A DNA stretch of 64,000 bases from Ornithodoros turicata. Taxonomy: Eukaryota; Arthropoda; Arachnida; Ixodida; Argasidae. A model generated the notes under the pieces. The model was not told the origin of the DNA. It did not search any database and worked only from the letters and a program-made list of their open reading frames with translations. Shown here piece after piece: positions 1 to 10,669 of the stretch (positions are counted from its first letter, which is position 1; the number at the start of each line of letters is the position of its first letter). Position numbers and translations under genes: made by a program. The DNA lies in contig NC_088202.1 of assembly GCF_037126465.1 (NCBI RefSeq), forward strand, positions 28,380,213 through 28,444,212, given 5' to 3'.

Positions 1-574
1 TTCATGCAAGTCAACGATGCAGTCAGCCAGCCATGCGAAATCATCCAGCGTCACCTCGTCAGCTGCGGTGAGGGCAACGAGTAATATCCGGTGGCAAACG
101 TTGGAGGAAACGTTCTTGGGGATGGCAGGGTGCAGATGCATATAGCCCTTAAGCTGACGCATGCGACAGAGTACCTGGGATTGCTTTTGATCGCCGAGCT
201 CTTCTGCGCTAAGTAACTGTTTAAGGCTCCGATGGGTAGATCCGTCAGCACAGTAGGTAGTTCCCGCTTGAGCGTGTCAGGCGCTTCGGCGGGTGGATGA
301 AGTACCAAGTCACGAATTTCGGTGGCAGTATTCATTGGAAGTGCGCTGATGGCGCGACATGTCCGAACTTGGCAGCCTGGGACGTAACGTGCAGATCGAA
401 CTGCCGTTTGATCTGGGTGAACCACGGCCCGGGGTCCTATGCCCAAAACGGGGGAAAGCGAAGCGTAACAGCGTCCCCTAATTCAGCTGTTGCGGTGTCT
501 GTGCCTGCGGAGAAATGGCATGGCTGGTGTGAATTGCTCAGAAGGTAACGGCATCCAGTCGTCCGGGTCACCAA
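1..574 (-). pseudogene. Gypsy-type LTR retrotransposon gag fragment with primer-binding site
   Basis: Minus-strand reading gives a gypsy capsid-like Gag in pieces. A segment with WFTQIKRQFDL and ALPMNTATEIRDLVLHPP covers about 430-265, and after frame changes QLLSAEELGDQK and a Leu-rich stretch continue to base 1. Gag of this family coats the RNA in a cytoplasmic particle. The best frame is interrupted by at least two frameshifts, so no intact protein is encoded. Upstream of gag in the element's orientation, the complement of bases 561-574 reads ttggtgacccggac, which fits a tRNA primer-binding site, and an LTR-type CA end abuts it at 575. The element runs off the left edge, so pol is not visible. 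Family assignment rests on recognised motif order and is moderately secure. Confidence 0.6.
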
Positions 575-860
575 TGGTGGGAGACAAGGCAGGGACCAAG
601 CAGGGATAACTTGTTTAATCGACTGTCCCGACCAGATTGACCATGGAGCAGAATGTTCAGCACGCTCACCGGTAGCGTCATGGTGAGGCTGGGCTTCCTC
701 GTCTACGATGGGCGCTACAGGTGAAACTGTCGGCTTGCCAGCTTATGAGATAGGGACCAATTACGGGTAAGGAACGCCATGTATTGTCGCTGTCCGCTGT
801 AGGTTGACTCACAAGAGATCACACTATAGCAGCCTTCTGAGCTGATGCCGCACATTGTGA
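575..860 (-). repeat. Probable LTR of the gypsy fragment, outer end not located
   Basis: The LTR should begin at 575, immediately after the primer-binding site, where the plus strand reads tggtggg (CA end on the element strand). I could not find a convincing outer TGT/ACA end or a target duplication. The right limit given here is only a working bound. Confidence 0.3.
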
Positions 861-1299
861 ACCTATCGATGACTAGATAAGTTCACTAAGCAACACATTT
901 CTAAACTTTTGGGGTATGTGTTAGATAGCCCACCCTGTGATATCATGAGATACAAAAGAGCAGTAGACAGAAAAAAAATGCTATATCCTCAAAACCACTA
1001 AAACCTGACACAATTGGAATATTGTTAAAGTATGCAGCCAAAGGTGATTCCTCGTGTTGCTCTTTGGAGCAACACAATTAACTGTCGTATACAACACAAC
1101 TTCGAGAGCCGTAAGGTCTATCGCACTGTGCGAAACGTTCATCACCAACTCAAGCCCCAGGACCAAGACCTACTGTTTAGTAGGTCTTGCCCAGGACACA
1201 CTTTGTTTTCCGGAAGTACGGAGGGTTTGGTTGGTTGAAGTGTGGGAAAGAATGCCCATTCTGCTTTCCTCAACGTCATCGTTGCCACAAGGGATCGAT

Positions 1300-1490
1300 G
1301 TCCTGTGGTGAACACCAGAGGCAGCCGCAGGACGTTCAGTCACTTCTCTTAGTCAAGCTTCCTGTCCCCACATGCATACTTTAGTCTTCGCAGTCATCGT
1401 GCTATTGTTGCACACTCACAAGTGTGAGTCACCTACTCTGCCGCCCAAGCACTGTTACTCTGTGGTCTTCATCATAGCATGGGTCTACGC
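1300..1490 (+). repeat. Dispersed repeat, copy 1 of 2 (other at 56,226-56,412)
   Basis: Both copies share the order cgatgtcctgtg, gctattgttgcac or ccattgttgcacgctcac, ctgttactctg, and acgcaaatgagtatctgtat or gcgaacgaacatctgtactg over about 190 bp. No terminal repeats or clear coding frame are seen. The copies lie in the same orientation. It may be the end of a LINE or a worn DNA transposon. Confidence 0.5.
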
Positions 1491-1849
1491 AAATGAGTAT
1501 CTGTATTGGACATAGCTGGGCATTTCGGGCCGCAAACCTCACAATCATCTAACACGGCGCGAGTTCGCTGCGAACTCGAGCATATCGCAAATATGGTGCC
1601 TGTTATCCCTTACAAAAAAAGAAAAAAGAAAAGAAAAGCTGTCTAGTATTGTCTATACGCTTTCTGTAGAAGGTGTTCATAAAATTTGTAGATATCCTAA
1701 CAACTTTCCAAACAACAACAACTAAATCATGACTATGGCCTGGGGTGATTCCCCGCTTGAGAGCAGTACCCATTACACTAGAAGCATGAGATGTGAAATA
1801 TGAAAATGAAGTTATGTGCAAGTACAACTCTTGAACTCCCGTCCTCTGG

Positions 1850-2227
1850 TTGCGCAACGCTACGTCGCACAAAAGGAAGAAGCACATGAGAGAAGCGCCA
1901 ATGGTCCTTGAGATGCAGGGGAGGACCCTACAGCGTCTGGAGCAGGCCGGTAGCCAAGAGGAACTCCAAGAACATCAGAAGTCCTCGACGGTGTTGGACA
2001 TGGCTCTGACATGGGCCAAGAATTGCGGTCAGGTTGAACGTCTGTCGGCTAGCACCAGTCAGCTGAGCACAGGGTTGCCGCCTCTCTTTCCAAACAATTT
2101 TGCCGCATTCTATAGAAAGTCTATCCGACTAGCACATAGACATCATGTACAAAATGCGCTCGCTTACTTATGCAGTGTATATGTAGTTCACAGCAGGAGT
2201 GTTTTCAAAGCAGCAAAAATTACTTAG
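1850..2227 (+). other. Open frame of unknown meaning with a Glu/Gln-rich stretch
   Basis: The frame is 125 codons. Its first third is hydrophilic and Glu/Gln-rich (RTLQRLEQAGSQEELQEHQK), which could be a helical or coiled segment. The rest looks like random translation. There is no recognised domain, no upstream start context worth noting and no splice sites that extend it. It could be a fragment of a transposon accessory protein or chance. Confidence 0.15.
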
Positions 2228-2229
2228 GA

Positions 2230-3744
2230 ATGAGTACTCGCCCGATCGAAATATTCATCAGATCCAATAAACTAGAGGTTTTCAGTAGAAATCAGCATTA
2301 TTCCTTCTGCCAACCCCTTTCTTCAACCTTAATTATTTTTCAACCTCTGCCACCACACATTTTATTTTCTCCTGCTGCTTTTGTTTTCGTTGGTTTCCCT
2401 GACTTCCAATTACGGACAACGTGTTTTAAAAAGCAAAAAGGTCCCAGAAGCCCTAAGCCCAAAGAGCGAACGTAAGAAGGCAGTGACGCTTTCTTCACAA
2501 GAGAGAACAGATACTATACAGGATGTCCGTGGAGAAATTGTCATTAAATTTCTAAAAATAGGTTTAACTTCAGAAAATTATGAAACTACTTGGAGTACAC
2601 ACACACACACTTTTGCCACAGATTCAGGCCGTTTCCATTCACGTCACACATTAATTAAACTAATTTTGCTAATTGAACTTCAAAAATTAGCCAAGCAGAG
2701 GTAACGTTTCTCTTGATGAATTCGGAAGGCAATGGCCATAGCACACTATTCCAACCGAAATCACAGATTTTTCAAAAATTTGACAGCCGCAAAACCGTCA
2801 CTTGGCAAGGCGTGCTCCATGAAATTCGCGTTAGCGTAAATGCTGGCTCTGCCTTTATCAAGACAAAGTGGAAACAGCCACACCCGATGGAGGGCATTAC
2901 AGCGGTAACCGACGTTATCAGTGGCTGGGGACTGACGGTATGCACGTTGATAAGGGCGGAAGGCGTGATTATGTCCTTGTTCGCATAGGAGAGAGGGCAT
3001 TTGAATGGAACGAAAAGATGGGATGAGATTTGGATGAAACGAATTGAGGCCTAGCGTCGCATCAGAGTGTACGGGAAGAGTGATTATTTCACTTGTTGTT
3101 CTTGCCCATTTGAAGTTCTAATTGCATTGCGCAGTGGTGTAAGGATGCGTAATGGGTTCAAGTGTTTTGTTTTGCTCGCCTTGAAGCTGCGGTTTATACA
3201 GAAACCCTGGCACGAGGATGCTGTAAAAGATTGGGGCGGGGTTCAATATTACTTTTACGTCATAACAGCTTAACGTATGATTACAGGCATGTGTATAAAG
3301 CTGGAACAGATAGGAACCCTGTAAGCGTTGCATAGGTAAAAAAGTTAGGGGTTGTCACCATACATGGTGGGGAGGGGTTAGAGAGCTGTAGGATGTCTGG
3401 ATGAACCACTGTCCTCAAGAATGGAGGAGGTTGACTGCAATGAAAAATTGCGAGCTGTAAGCGGGCATTTCGATGCAGCGTTCATCCGCACACACTACTA
3501 CGCAGAATTCATAAAGCACATAATAAACGAAAGACGAAACAAAAAAAAACACTCACGGCGTGCGCGGTACCGTACATATTTGACGCTGTCCTGCTTAAGC
3601 TTCCGAGAAAAAAAAGAAGCGCTCTCGGAAGCGTCTTTTTGAACTTCCTTTATGTTCTGGGGAGTTTAAGAAGAAGAAACATGACAAATATGAATGTGTA
3701 CATGAATGAACACAGTTTAATTGACGCAGCCAAGCATGCGATTG
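2230..3744. other. Gene-free stretch
   Basis: I see no domain, terminal repeat or RNA gene here. A short (AC)n run lies near 2,598-2,610. Open frames are short and overlap on both strands. Confidence 0.5.
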
Positions 3745-3825
3745 TACAACAAACAACAACTTTATTTTATTATGATGATTGGGAAGGCTTATCCCCATTG
3801 GCGATATTCTACCCCTCCGTGGTAA
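3745..3825 (-). repeat. LINE 3' end, truncated copy on the minus strand
   Basis: The plus strand reads acaacaaacaacaacttta, then a gggaaggctt segment and ggcgatattctacccc. This is the reverse complement, in divergent form, of the 3' end of the LINE at 20,305-21,690 (poly(A) signal, GTT tail, and the gggtagggtatcgcc motif). Confidence 0.55.
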
Positions 3826-4374
3826 AAATGTAAATCTCTGCGGTGGGCTTCGCGAACGAAAACTGCAGAAATTGGGAGCGACGGAGAGCCTGCGCGCTGA
3901 CTACATACTCCACTGCGCGCTCGACACGCCTACGCCAGGCCTCAATGCGGTCGCGGCATCTATGAGTCACCAGTCGAACTGGCAACATTAAAGTGACAGT
4001 CGCATCCGCTTCGGGCGATTTTGAAACTATCTTGTCATTTTATTCCTTATGGTCTGCTGAACATGCCATCGAAAATCCCACACGAAATGATGCCGTTGCT
4101 CGGCTGTTATTCGATGAAATACATGACAAGAGCAGACGCCAGATGTTGCGAGTATTCAGGAAATCTCTCTCTGAAAAAGGGTGAAGACGTATTTATCTAA
4201 GAACCAATCAGGGCGCAGCCTCCAGAATTTGGACCGGGACGCTTTTGATCCACCGTCGAGAGCGAAAGTTAACTGTCGTCGCTATCCAGAGATTTCCTCA
4301 TAGACAGCAGTGATGCAGTAACAGAGGACAATGACCCCTATGCTACTGATCCGTTACAACAACACTGCTCAAGC

Positions 4375-4640
4375 AGCACGCCAATATTGGTCCAATATTC
4401 GACCCATATGGACTGCCAGGATTATCAATATTGGTCCAATATGGGCTGCCATCATGGGACCACTATAGGGAGTACAACCAGGCCCCATACGGGACCCATA
4501 TGTGCTGCCAGGATTACCAATAGTGGTCCAACATGGGCTGCCAATGTTGGACCAATATGACGAGTGCAACCAGGCTCCATATTGGACCAATATGAGCTGC
4601 CTATATGGGCAAGCCCATTTTGCCCATATTGCGCCAATTT
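4375..4640. repeat. Self-complementary minisatellite built on CCAATAT/ATATTGG
   Basis: Short motifs such as ccaatattggtccaatat, gacccatatg and ctgccaggatta recur. There is a higher-order period near 91 bp: gactgccaggattatcaata at about 4,411 against tgctgccaggattaccaata at about 4,502, and gtacaaccaggccccata at about 4,470 against gtgcaaccaggctccata at about 4,563. About two and a half units are present. Many motifs are palindromic, so both strands can fold. Confidence 0.7.
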
Positions 4641-6006
4641 TTTCGTGATAACGCCAACGAGGAGTCCGTGTAATGATAAGGCATTATCCGGTATAATATC
4701 CACCACTGATATTACTTCTCTCTTCTTTTTGCTTTTTCATTTCTGCAGATCTTATTGATCCACGTTGGATAACGTTACAAAAACAACACTGCATCGCTCT
4801 AAAAACGAACAACAGCTGCTACACCCGTCTTGCTGAAGTACCCAGGCAGTCGTATTGCCAACTGTAGGATGGGACAAGCGAAAGCTTGCCCACATTACAT
4901 TTCACAAACAGTAGTGCCCTCGCCCTAAAAACGAAGAGCAGGATCAACTAGTGCGAGGCAGGCAGTCCCACGGAACTGCAAACGCCAAACGTCCCTCAGA
5001 AGGATCGCAATAATGTATTAACTAACAATTTCCAACCCGTTCCTAGAATACAAAGGAGCGAAACACATTGGTGACGGTAACGAACACACGCCTCAGCAAC
5101 TCACACTGCCTGCAGTAACTTGAAAGCACCTACTGTTACAGAGAGAGTTAAGAGACATCCCTTCCCGTGTGTATGCGCAGGTGAATAGCGGTATTATGGG
5201 CCGTTCCAGGAAATGTACGAAAGCAGATCTTGTTACGAACCACAATCGACAGCGCGAATCATGCACCTAGCGACCGGCGAGCTCAAATAAACAGCTCTGT
5301 CGCTGTAGTCGATTTGATGCCTTGAGCTTGAAGTCACGGGAATGACGAAACGGGATGCCCAAAAACGGACAATACAATTCTACAGAAACAGCAGAAATTG
5401 GTGTCTTGACGGTCATGTAAGGCAGCTATCCTTGAGGGCGGCCTACGTCAAAGAACACTCTGTCCCCCTCCTTCATCTACTATATGTTACTTTTATCAGT
5501 ATCAGGATGCACACGGACGAGGAACTCGATTGTGTGAAAGGGCGCACCTACACGGTGAGCCGAGTGCGTGAAAAAACGGGCGGGAATAGGGACGACGTAC
5601 TCCAGCTTTGAGAGTGCAGGTCCTGACAAAAGTTTACAAAATACACGACCGGTGTGTCTCCTCTATGCGGCAAGCGGAAGCGGGCTTGTTCACTCGTTTA
5701 GAGGGGTCGAAGAGTGCGTCGGCAGCAACACCAATTCAAACCACCTTTCGAGCATATTCGAGCCATACCGAAACCACCGCGGTGTGTCGCTAGCAGCGCA
5801 CTCGCTCACCATTCTGAACGAGTAAACGGTCGCGTCTACTAAAACAGCGCTGGCAGCAAGCGCAGAGGGCTCTGCTAGCGGCAGCACCTGCAGGTTTAGT
5901 AGACGTATTTCGGTCTTCGTTGAGTTGACGGCTGCACTGCAGACGACGCGTAGGCGTAGCTGTCGATGAAGGTGAATAGGTTTGCCTTGTTTCCACAGTC
6001 ATTATA
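4641..6006. other. Gene-free stretch left of the mariner
   Basis: I see no protein family. An imperfect inverted repeat (tctactaaaacagc ... gcagcacctgcaggtttagtaga) lies near 5,838-5,906. The final TA at 6,005-6,006 is the mariner target. Confidence 0.45.
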
Positions 6007-6179
6007 CGAGGGGTGTTCAAGTAAAACCGGGACTTTCTGTCTCCTGAGTGTACAAATGGCTCGCGCTACGTAATTTTTGTGATTTTCACACGCGACAGGC
6101 CTCCGCGTTCACCAAGTGGTGATTCAAAGTTTGTGCAAAACAGATGGCACGTGCTGGACAAGATGGCCGACAACGAGGT

Positions 6180-6323
6180 TGTTGGAAGAAGCCGACAACC
6201 GACGCCCCTTTTATGGAGCATGCGTACTACAGCATGCGCTCACGCACACATTCGTTCCTTTTTCATTAAACCTGCTTCGTTCATCCTGAACAGTCGTCAG
6301 TCAGTCAGTCTCCAATTACAACA
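6180..6323 (+). repeat. Copia 5' LTR
   Basis: It begins tgttggaagaagcc and ends ccaattacaaca, giving TG..CA ends. It carries a (cagt)n-like stretch before the end. It differs from the 3' LTR at 7 positions by my count. Confidence 0.95.
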
Positions 6324-6337
6324 GGTTATGGGCCCAG
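6324..6337 (+). promoter_or_regulatory. Copia primer-binding site matching the anticodon arm of initiator Met tRNA
   Basis: The bases right after the LTR, ggttatgggcccag, are complementary to the anticodon stem-loop region of tRNA-iMet (ctgggcccataacc, CAT anticodon). Drosophila copia is known to prime from an internal tRNA-iMet fragment rather than from the 3' CCA end. The same mode is inferred here. Confidence 0.75.
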
Positions 6338-6402
6338 GGCAGCTGTGGATTTCACTGCGTCACTAAGAAGTCAGCGTGGAGTATTTTCGGGACAGCCTGA
6401 AG

Positions 6403-7335
6403 ATGGATGGAGCGAACAAGTTTGCCATAGCTCGGCTGACTGATGGGAACTATCAGTCATGGAAATTCAAGATGAGGATGTTACTGATACGTGAGGAAAC
6501 TTGGACCTATGTTTCTGACGACACGCCAGACAACCAGCCGGAAGCTTGGAGCGCGGGGGACCGCAAGGCCCAGAGCACCATATCTCTCTGCGTGGACGAC
6601 ACCCAAATTGTGCATATTTGCAATTGTTCGTCATCGAAGTCTATGTGGGAAGAGCGCCGTAAGGCGCACTAACGGGCCAACTTGAGCAACAAGATCTACC
6701 TTTTGCGAAAGTCGTACCAGTCGAAGATGGAGAGAGACGAAGACATGCAACCGTATATTAGGCGCGTTTTCGAATTGGTTCAACGCTTGAGGAGCATTGA
6801 TCAAGAACCGACGGACTTTCAAGTTGCCGCACTACTTCTCAGTGGACTTCCAGACAGCTATGAAACCCTGGTCACGGCCCTGGATGCTCGCTCGGAAAAA
6901 GACCTCACCCTGGAATATGTCAAGGGCAAGCTGATGGACGAGTACAAGAGGAAGAGAGAGCTAACAGCTGCCACAAGCGAGTCTGAATCAGCACTTCGTT
7001 CACAAGCCAAGGAAAGAGTGATCCGTTCGAGTGCGGCTGATTCGGGGGAGTGCTTCTACTGTAAAAAGCCTGGCCACTTCAGACGGGATTGCCCAGCCAG
7101 GAATGCAGAAAGGAAGAGCTCAAGCAGAGTTGGCGCCAACCAGCGTGCCAGGAAAGCTGCGTCGAGTCACTCGTCCTCTTCAGGAGCCGCCTTTCTTGCT
7201 GGGAGTCTCTCAGGGGCCTGGTACATTCACTCTGGAGCGACTAGCCATATGTGCAACGATAGAGAGTTTTTTTTAGAAGAGCTACAAGGAGAAGTCAGAA
7301 GTTATCACTATAGTGAACGTACAAGTCTTGGCTGA
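6403..7335 (+). pseudogene. Copia Gag and protease region, with premature stop
   Basis: The ATG at 6,403 opens MDGANKFAIARLTDGNYQSW, the usual copia Gag start (LxGxNYxxW). A TAA at 6,670-6,672 interrupts, and the same frame then continues to a TGA at 7,333. A CCHC knuckle (CFYCKKPGHFRRDC) lies near 7,051-7,092. The protease motif reads WYIHSGATSHM at about 7,219-7,251. The family has DSG, so the catalytic Asp is replaced by His (cac at 7,228-7,230). Gag packages the RNA, and the aspartic protease should cut the polyprotein. Both are defective here. Confidence 0.9.
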
Positions 7336-7392
7336 AGGTGTGGGAGACGGCATACTGTACTGCAGAATTAATGATTCATTGATTCAGAAAGC

Positions 7393-8456
7393 ATGAGTAC
7401 AGAGTGCTCTCTACGTTCCGTCATTGGAGAGCAACCTACTTTCGGTCAACAAGATAACTCAGCAGGGAACGTTGTGACCTTTCGAGAGGACCACTGCGTC
7501 GTTACAAGAGAGGAACGCGTACTCGCTACAGGTGGGGCTCACAAAGACCTTTATAAGCTTGTGATAGCCGATCCGGGAGCAGCCCGCGCTACGAGAGGTT
7601 CGAGTCATCACAGCTACCATGACTGCATTCACCTGTGGCATCACCGCCTCGGACACCGCAACCAAGCTGCAGTACAGAGGCTACAAAAGGAACGCTTAGC
7701 GGATGGAATTGTAGTGAAGCAGTGCAAGGAACTGCTACAGTGTGCCAGCTGCATAAATGGAAAGATGAAGCGTGCATCATTTCCTCAACATACTTCGTCG
7801 ATGGTCAGAACATCCCCTAGACTTAGTTCATACGGACGTCTGCGGACCAATGTCTGTGATGACACAAAGCAAGAGCAAGTATTTCATCACCTTCACATAC
7901 GACTTCACTAGGTACACCTTGGTATACTTGCTCAGGTCTAAGGATGAAGTTCCTACGAAGGTGGAGGAGTACCTGGCGTACGTTTCTAACAAATTTGGCG
8001 GATATCCAAAGATCCTGCGAGCTGACAACGGTACGGAGTACACTGGGGGACGGACACGGGAAATTCTCCGGCAGACCGGTATCGTACTTCAGTCATCAGT
8101 GCCATACAGTCCTCAACAGAATGGCGTCGCAGAAAGAAAGAACCACACGCTCTGCGAAAGTGCTAGAAGTATGCTCTTCGGAGCGGTTTTGCCGAAGACG
8201 TACCGTGGTGAAGCTGTTCTCACGGCATGATACCTTCAGAACAGGGTCCCAGGTAGAGCAGTAGACAGGACGCCATATGAGTTATGGAATGGTAGGAAGC
8301 CAAGCCTGGGTCATTTGATCTTTGGGAGTATGGCTTTCGTGCACGTCCCAAGGGAGCCCCGCGACAAGTGGGATGCCCATGCTACTGAAGGAACACTGGT
8401 CGGCTACAGTGATACATAGAAGGGATACAGGATACTGGTAGCCGGCACAAATAAGG
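7393..8456 (+). pseudogene. Copia integrase region, with frameshift and stops
   Basis: The pre-integrase zinc motif (HLWHHRLGHRN ... CASCINGK) lies near 7,630-7,765. A frameshift near 7,800 leads into the catalytic core: HTDVCGPM (first Asp), RADNGTEY (second Asp) and QQNGVAERKNH (Glu), consistent with a DDE integrase that inserts the cDNA into chromosomes. TGA at 8,228 and TAG near 8,416 interrupt the frame, which otherwise runs on as YLQNRVPGRAV and YELWNGRKPS, both typical of copia. It stops at the insertion of the TTAA element and resumes at 12,419. Confidence 0.9.
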
Positions 8457-8795
8457 TTAAAGAGATAGTCGCATCCGGAAGCGTGTTCCAGAACTGTTAT
8501 GGTCATGTTCCCTGTCCTTCATAATGTACGCCGGCGAATTTTCTCCGCACAAATCCACTTGGTTGACTCAGGAACGATTTTTAAATGTTCGCGCTTCCGG
8601 CGCGCACGGCAATCCCCGCAAGGCGCCGACACTGGATGACGTCACCCGGATAAACCAACCATCATGAGGCGCTCCTTCCCGCCGGAGTTCTGTGTGTGTC
8701 TGAGCGCGCGTCTTACCCTTTTTCTTGTTGTCTTGTCGCGTTTGTTTTGAAGTACTTGGAACCACAGCGTGTGCCCTAGGATTTCACGCCGTTGA

Positions 8796-9119
8796 CGTGC
8801 GATTTCACAGCCAAGAAACCGGTGCTACGTGCCCGGGTGCACAAAGACTTATAACGCGAATCCCGAGCTTACATTTCACCGACCTCGCAATGGCGAGACG
8901 GAACGAAAGTGGGAGGCAGCGATCGCCAGCCACTACTGTGGTGTGGCCCAAGGATTGAATGTTTCACGCGTCTGTTCCTGTCATTTCGCCGACGACGCCT
9001 ATTTTGATGAAGATGTATTGCAAGTTCGGCTCGGGCTACGGCAGAAACGGAAGCGGCTGAAGATTGACGCCGTGCCTACCATATTCGATCAGGAACAAGG
9101 GCAGGAACCAGCAACGGAG
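8796..9119 (+). CDS. THAP zinc-finger exon of the TTAA transposon
   Basis: The THAP domain is a C2CH zinc finger that binds DNA and is used by P and Kolobok transposases and by host factors. The exon shows CYVPGC (C-x4-C), TFHRPRN, KWEAAI, CSCHF (C-x2-H) and AVPTIF, the full THAP signature in order over about 85 residues. The exon opens after a TGA, and no ATG precedes the finger in frame. A tttcacag acceptor ending at 8,810 would place the start in an upstream exon. It ends at a strong donor, GAG|GTAAGTG, at 9,119/9,120. A possible next exon is 9,557-9,593 (tttcag| ... |gtatgt), encoding a short Ser/Thr-rich piece. The zinc ligands are all present. Confidence 0.8.
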
Positions 9120-10119
9120 GTAAGTGACAATCCTGCGTGGTCACAGCTACGCTGCGATGAAAAATATCAGTTCTCACAGTAAACATCATCGCGAACACCT
9201 GGCCTCGCCGCCGATTGTAACGTCACAGTCACACCGCCTACTAATGTACACAAATTATTACAATGATTGCAGTATCCTGACGCAATAGTACGCGTACTCT
9301 CGAGAAAAAGATTGGTGTGTTGTTGCTGTGCTAATTGTCGCCTGTATTATGCAAGAGTAACGTAACACTCCCACATGACTGCGTTATTCTAATGTTATTG
9401 CAGCTAGTGGATGTTTCTACAGTTCATAGTGTAAGCCTGATGGCAGCATTCAGGGATGTGGAAGCATCGCAATCTGTGTTTGTCTACGTCCGAGACACTT
9501 CACGTTGCATCAGTATTCTACTGCAGCCTTGTTGCTAATTTCTGGCTGTATTTCAGGCGGCAGCAAGCACGTCAACGGAATCAGCTGGATTTGGTATGTT
9601 TTGTCAAGCCACGAGAATATTGCAATTCTTTTTGCACGTCCCACAACATAATGGATATGTACGAGCCCTGAAAATTGTCGAATCCTGTGAAAGGAATCTT
9701 GTGTGATGTGGCTGCCAGCGTTTATAACGTAATGTCGACCGGAAAATAACTGTGCCAGTGAAACACGGACCGCAAAGGGGAAGATTTATTTGCATAGTCA
9801 TTTTTATGTTTGTTATTGTACCCGCTAGGCCGTCAACGTAGTCTTTTCAGTGTTAACACTCAGGGCCATATTTCAGATGCGGAGGTCATGGCTGAAGCAA
9901 GTGCTGGGTACCCACTTCCCACTTCACGGCGCATCTCACAAGGGGGTTGTTATCCCCTGATTCCAGGAAGAGGAAAACAAAGGACACACACTTGCATAGC
10001 ATATTAGTACACCAGATATGGATGTGCCAACATGAACCCTCCTAACATCCCTGTGGCATCATACCTGTAACCACCCAGACTTCACACCACATTAATTTAG
10101 AACCACAGCACAACATAAT

Positions 10120-10182
10120 AAAATAGCTTAGGTTTATTTGCCTGCCATACATAATGGGAGGCAAATAAACCTAAGCTATTTT
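10120..10182. repeat. Perfect 23-bp inverted repeat inside the TTAA element
   Basis: The left arm 10,120-10,142 (aaaatagcttaggtttattt...) is matched base for base by the complement of 10,160-10,182. The loop is 17 bp. Both strands contain AATAAA-like sequence, so it may sit at a 3' end. Confidence 0.85.
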
Positions 10183-10473
10183 GTTATTCCCACTCCGTCA
10201 TACTCCACTGTACAATAAATCGATACAATTATAGGGTCAGTCTTTATTCCCGTCACTACACCGCATTGACAATCTGCACAGAGTTCGAAATATTCCCACC
10301 TCGGCACTTACTTAGTGCAGTACAGTCTGGATTTGATGCAAGAGCTAATACTGGCCACGTGTAGTAGTTTTTGCTGTACAGACGTGTAGACAGTCTGTTG
10401 ACTGCAACTGGAGATACAGAGCGACAAGACAAAACATCCCCCACACTGCAATGACGAAAAGACGAAAATTGCT

Positions 10474-10669
10474 GCAAGACGAATATTTTGCTGACATAGG
10501 CACACTTCGTGCAAGTGAGCCCTTGGTCATCCCCCTTCCCTCCCATCAGATGTTTTCGAGAACACCATACACCTATAGTATTCTCGAAAACCTCTGATGT
10601 GAGGCAAGGGGGACGACCAAGGGCTTACTTGCACGAAGTGTGCCTATGTCAGCAAAATTTTCATCTTGC
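10474..10669. repeat. 92-bp-arm hairpin inside the TTAA element
   Basis: Arms 10,474-10,565 and 10,578-10,669 are inverted copies with about 8 mismatches in 92, and the loop is 12 bp. Weaker pairing continues outward (tgcaactggaga near 10,402 against tctccagttcc near 10,680). Read from the outside inward, both arms stay open in the same frame (FADIGTLRAS...PLV.PL.SHQ), so a coding segment seems to have been duplicated head to head. Confidence 0.8.
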
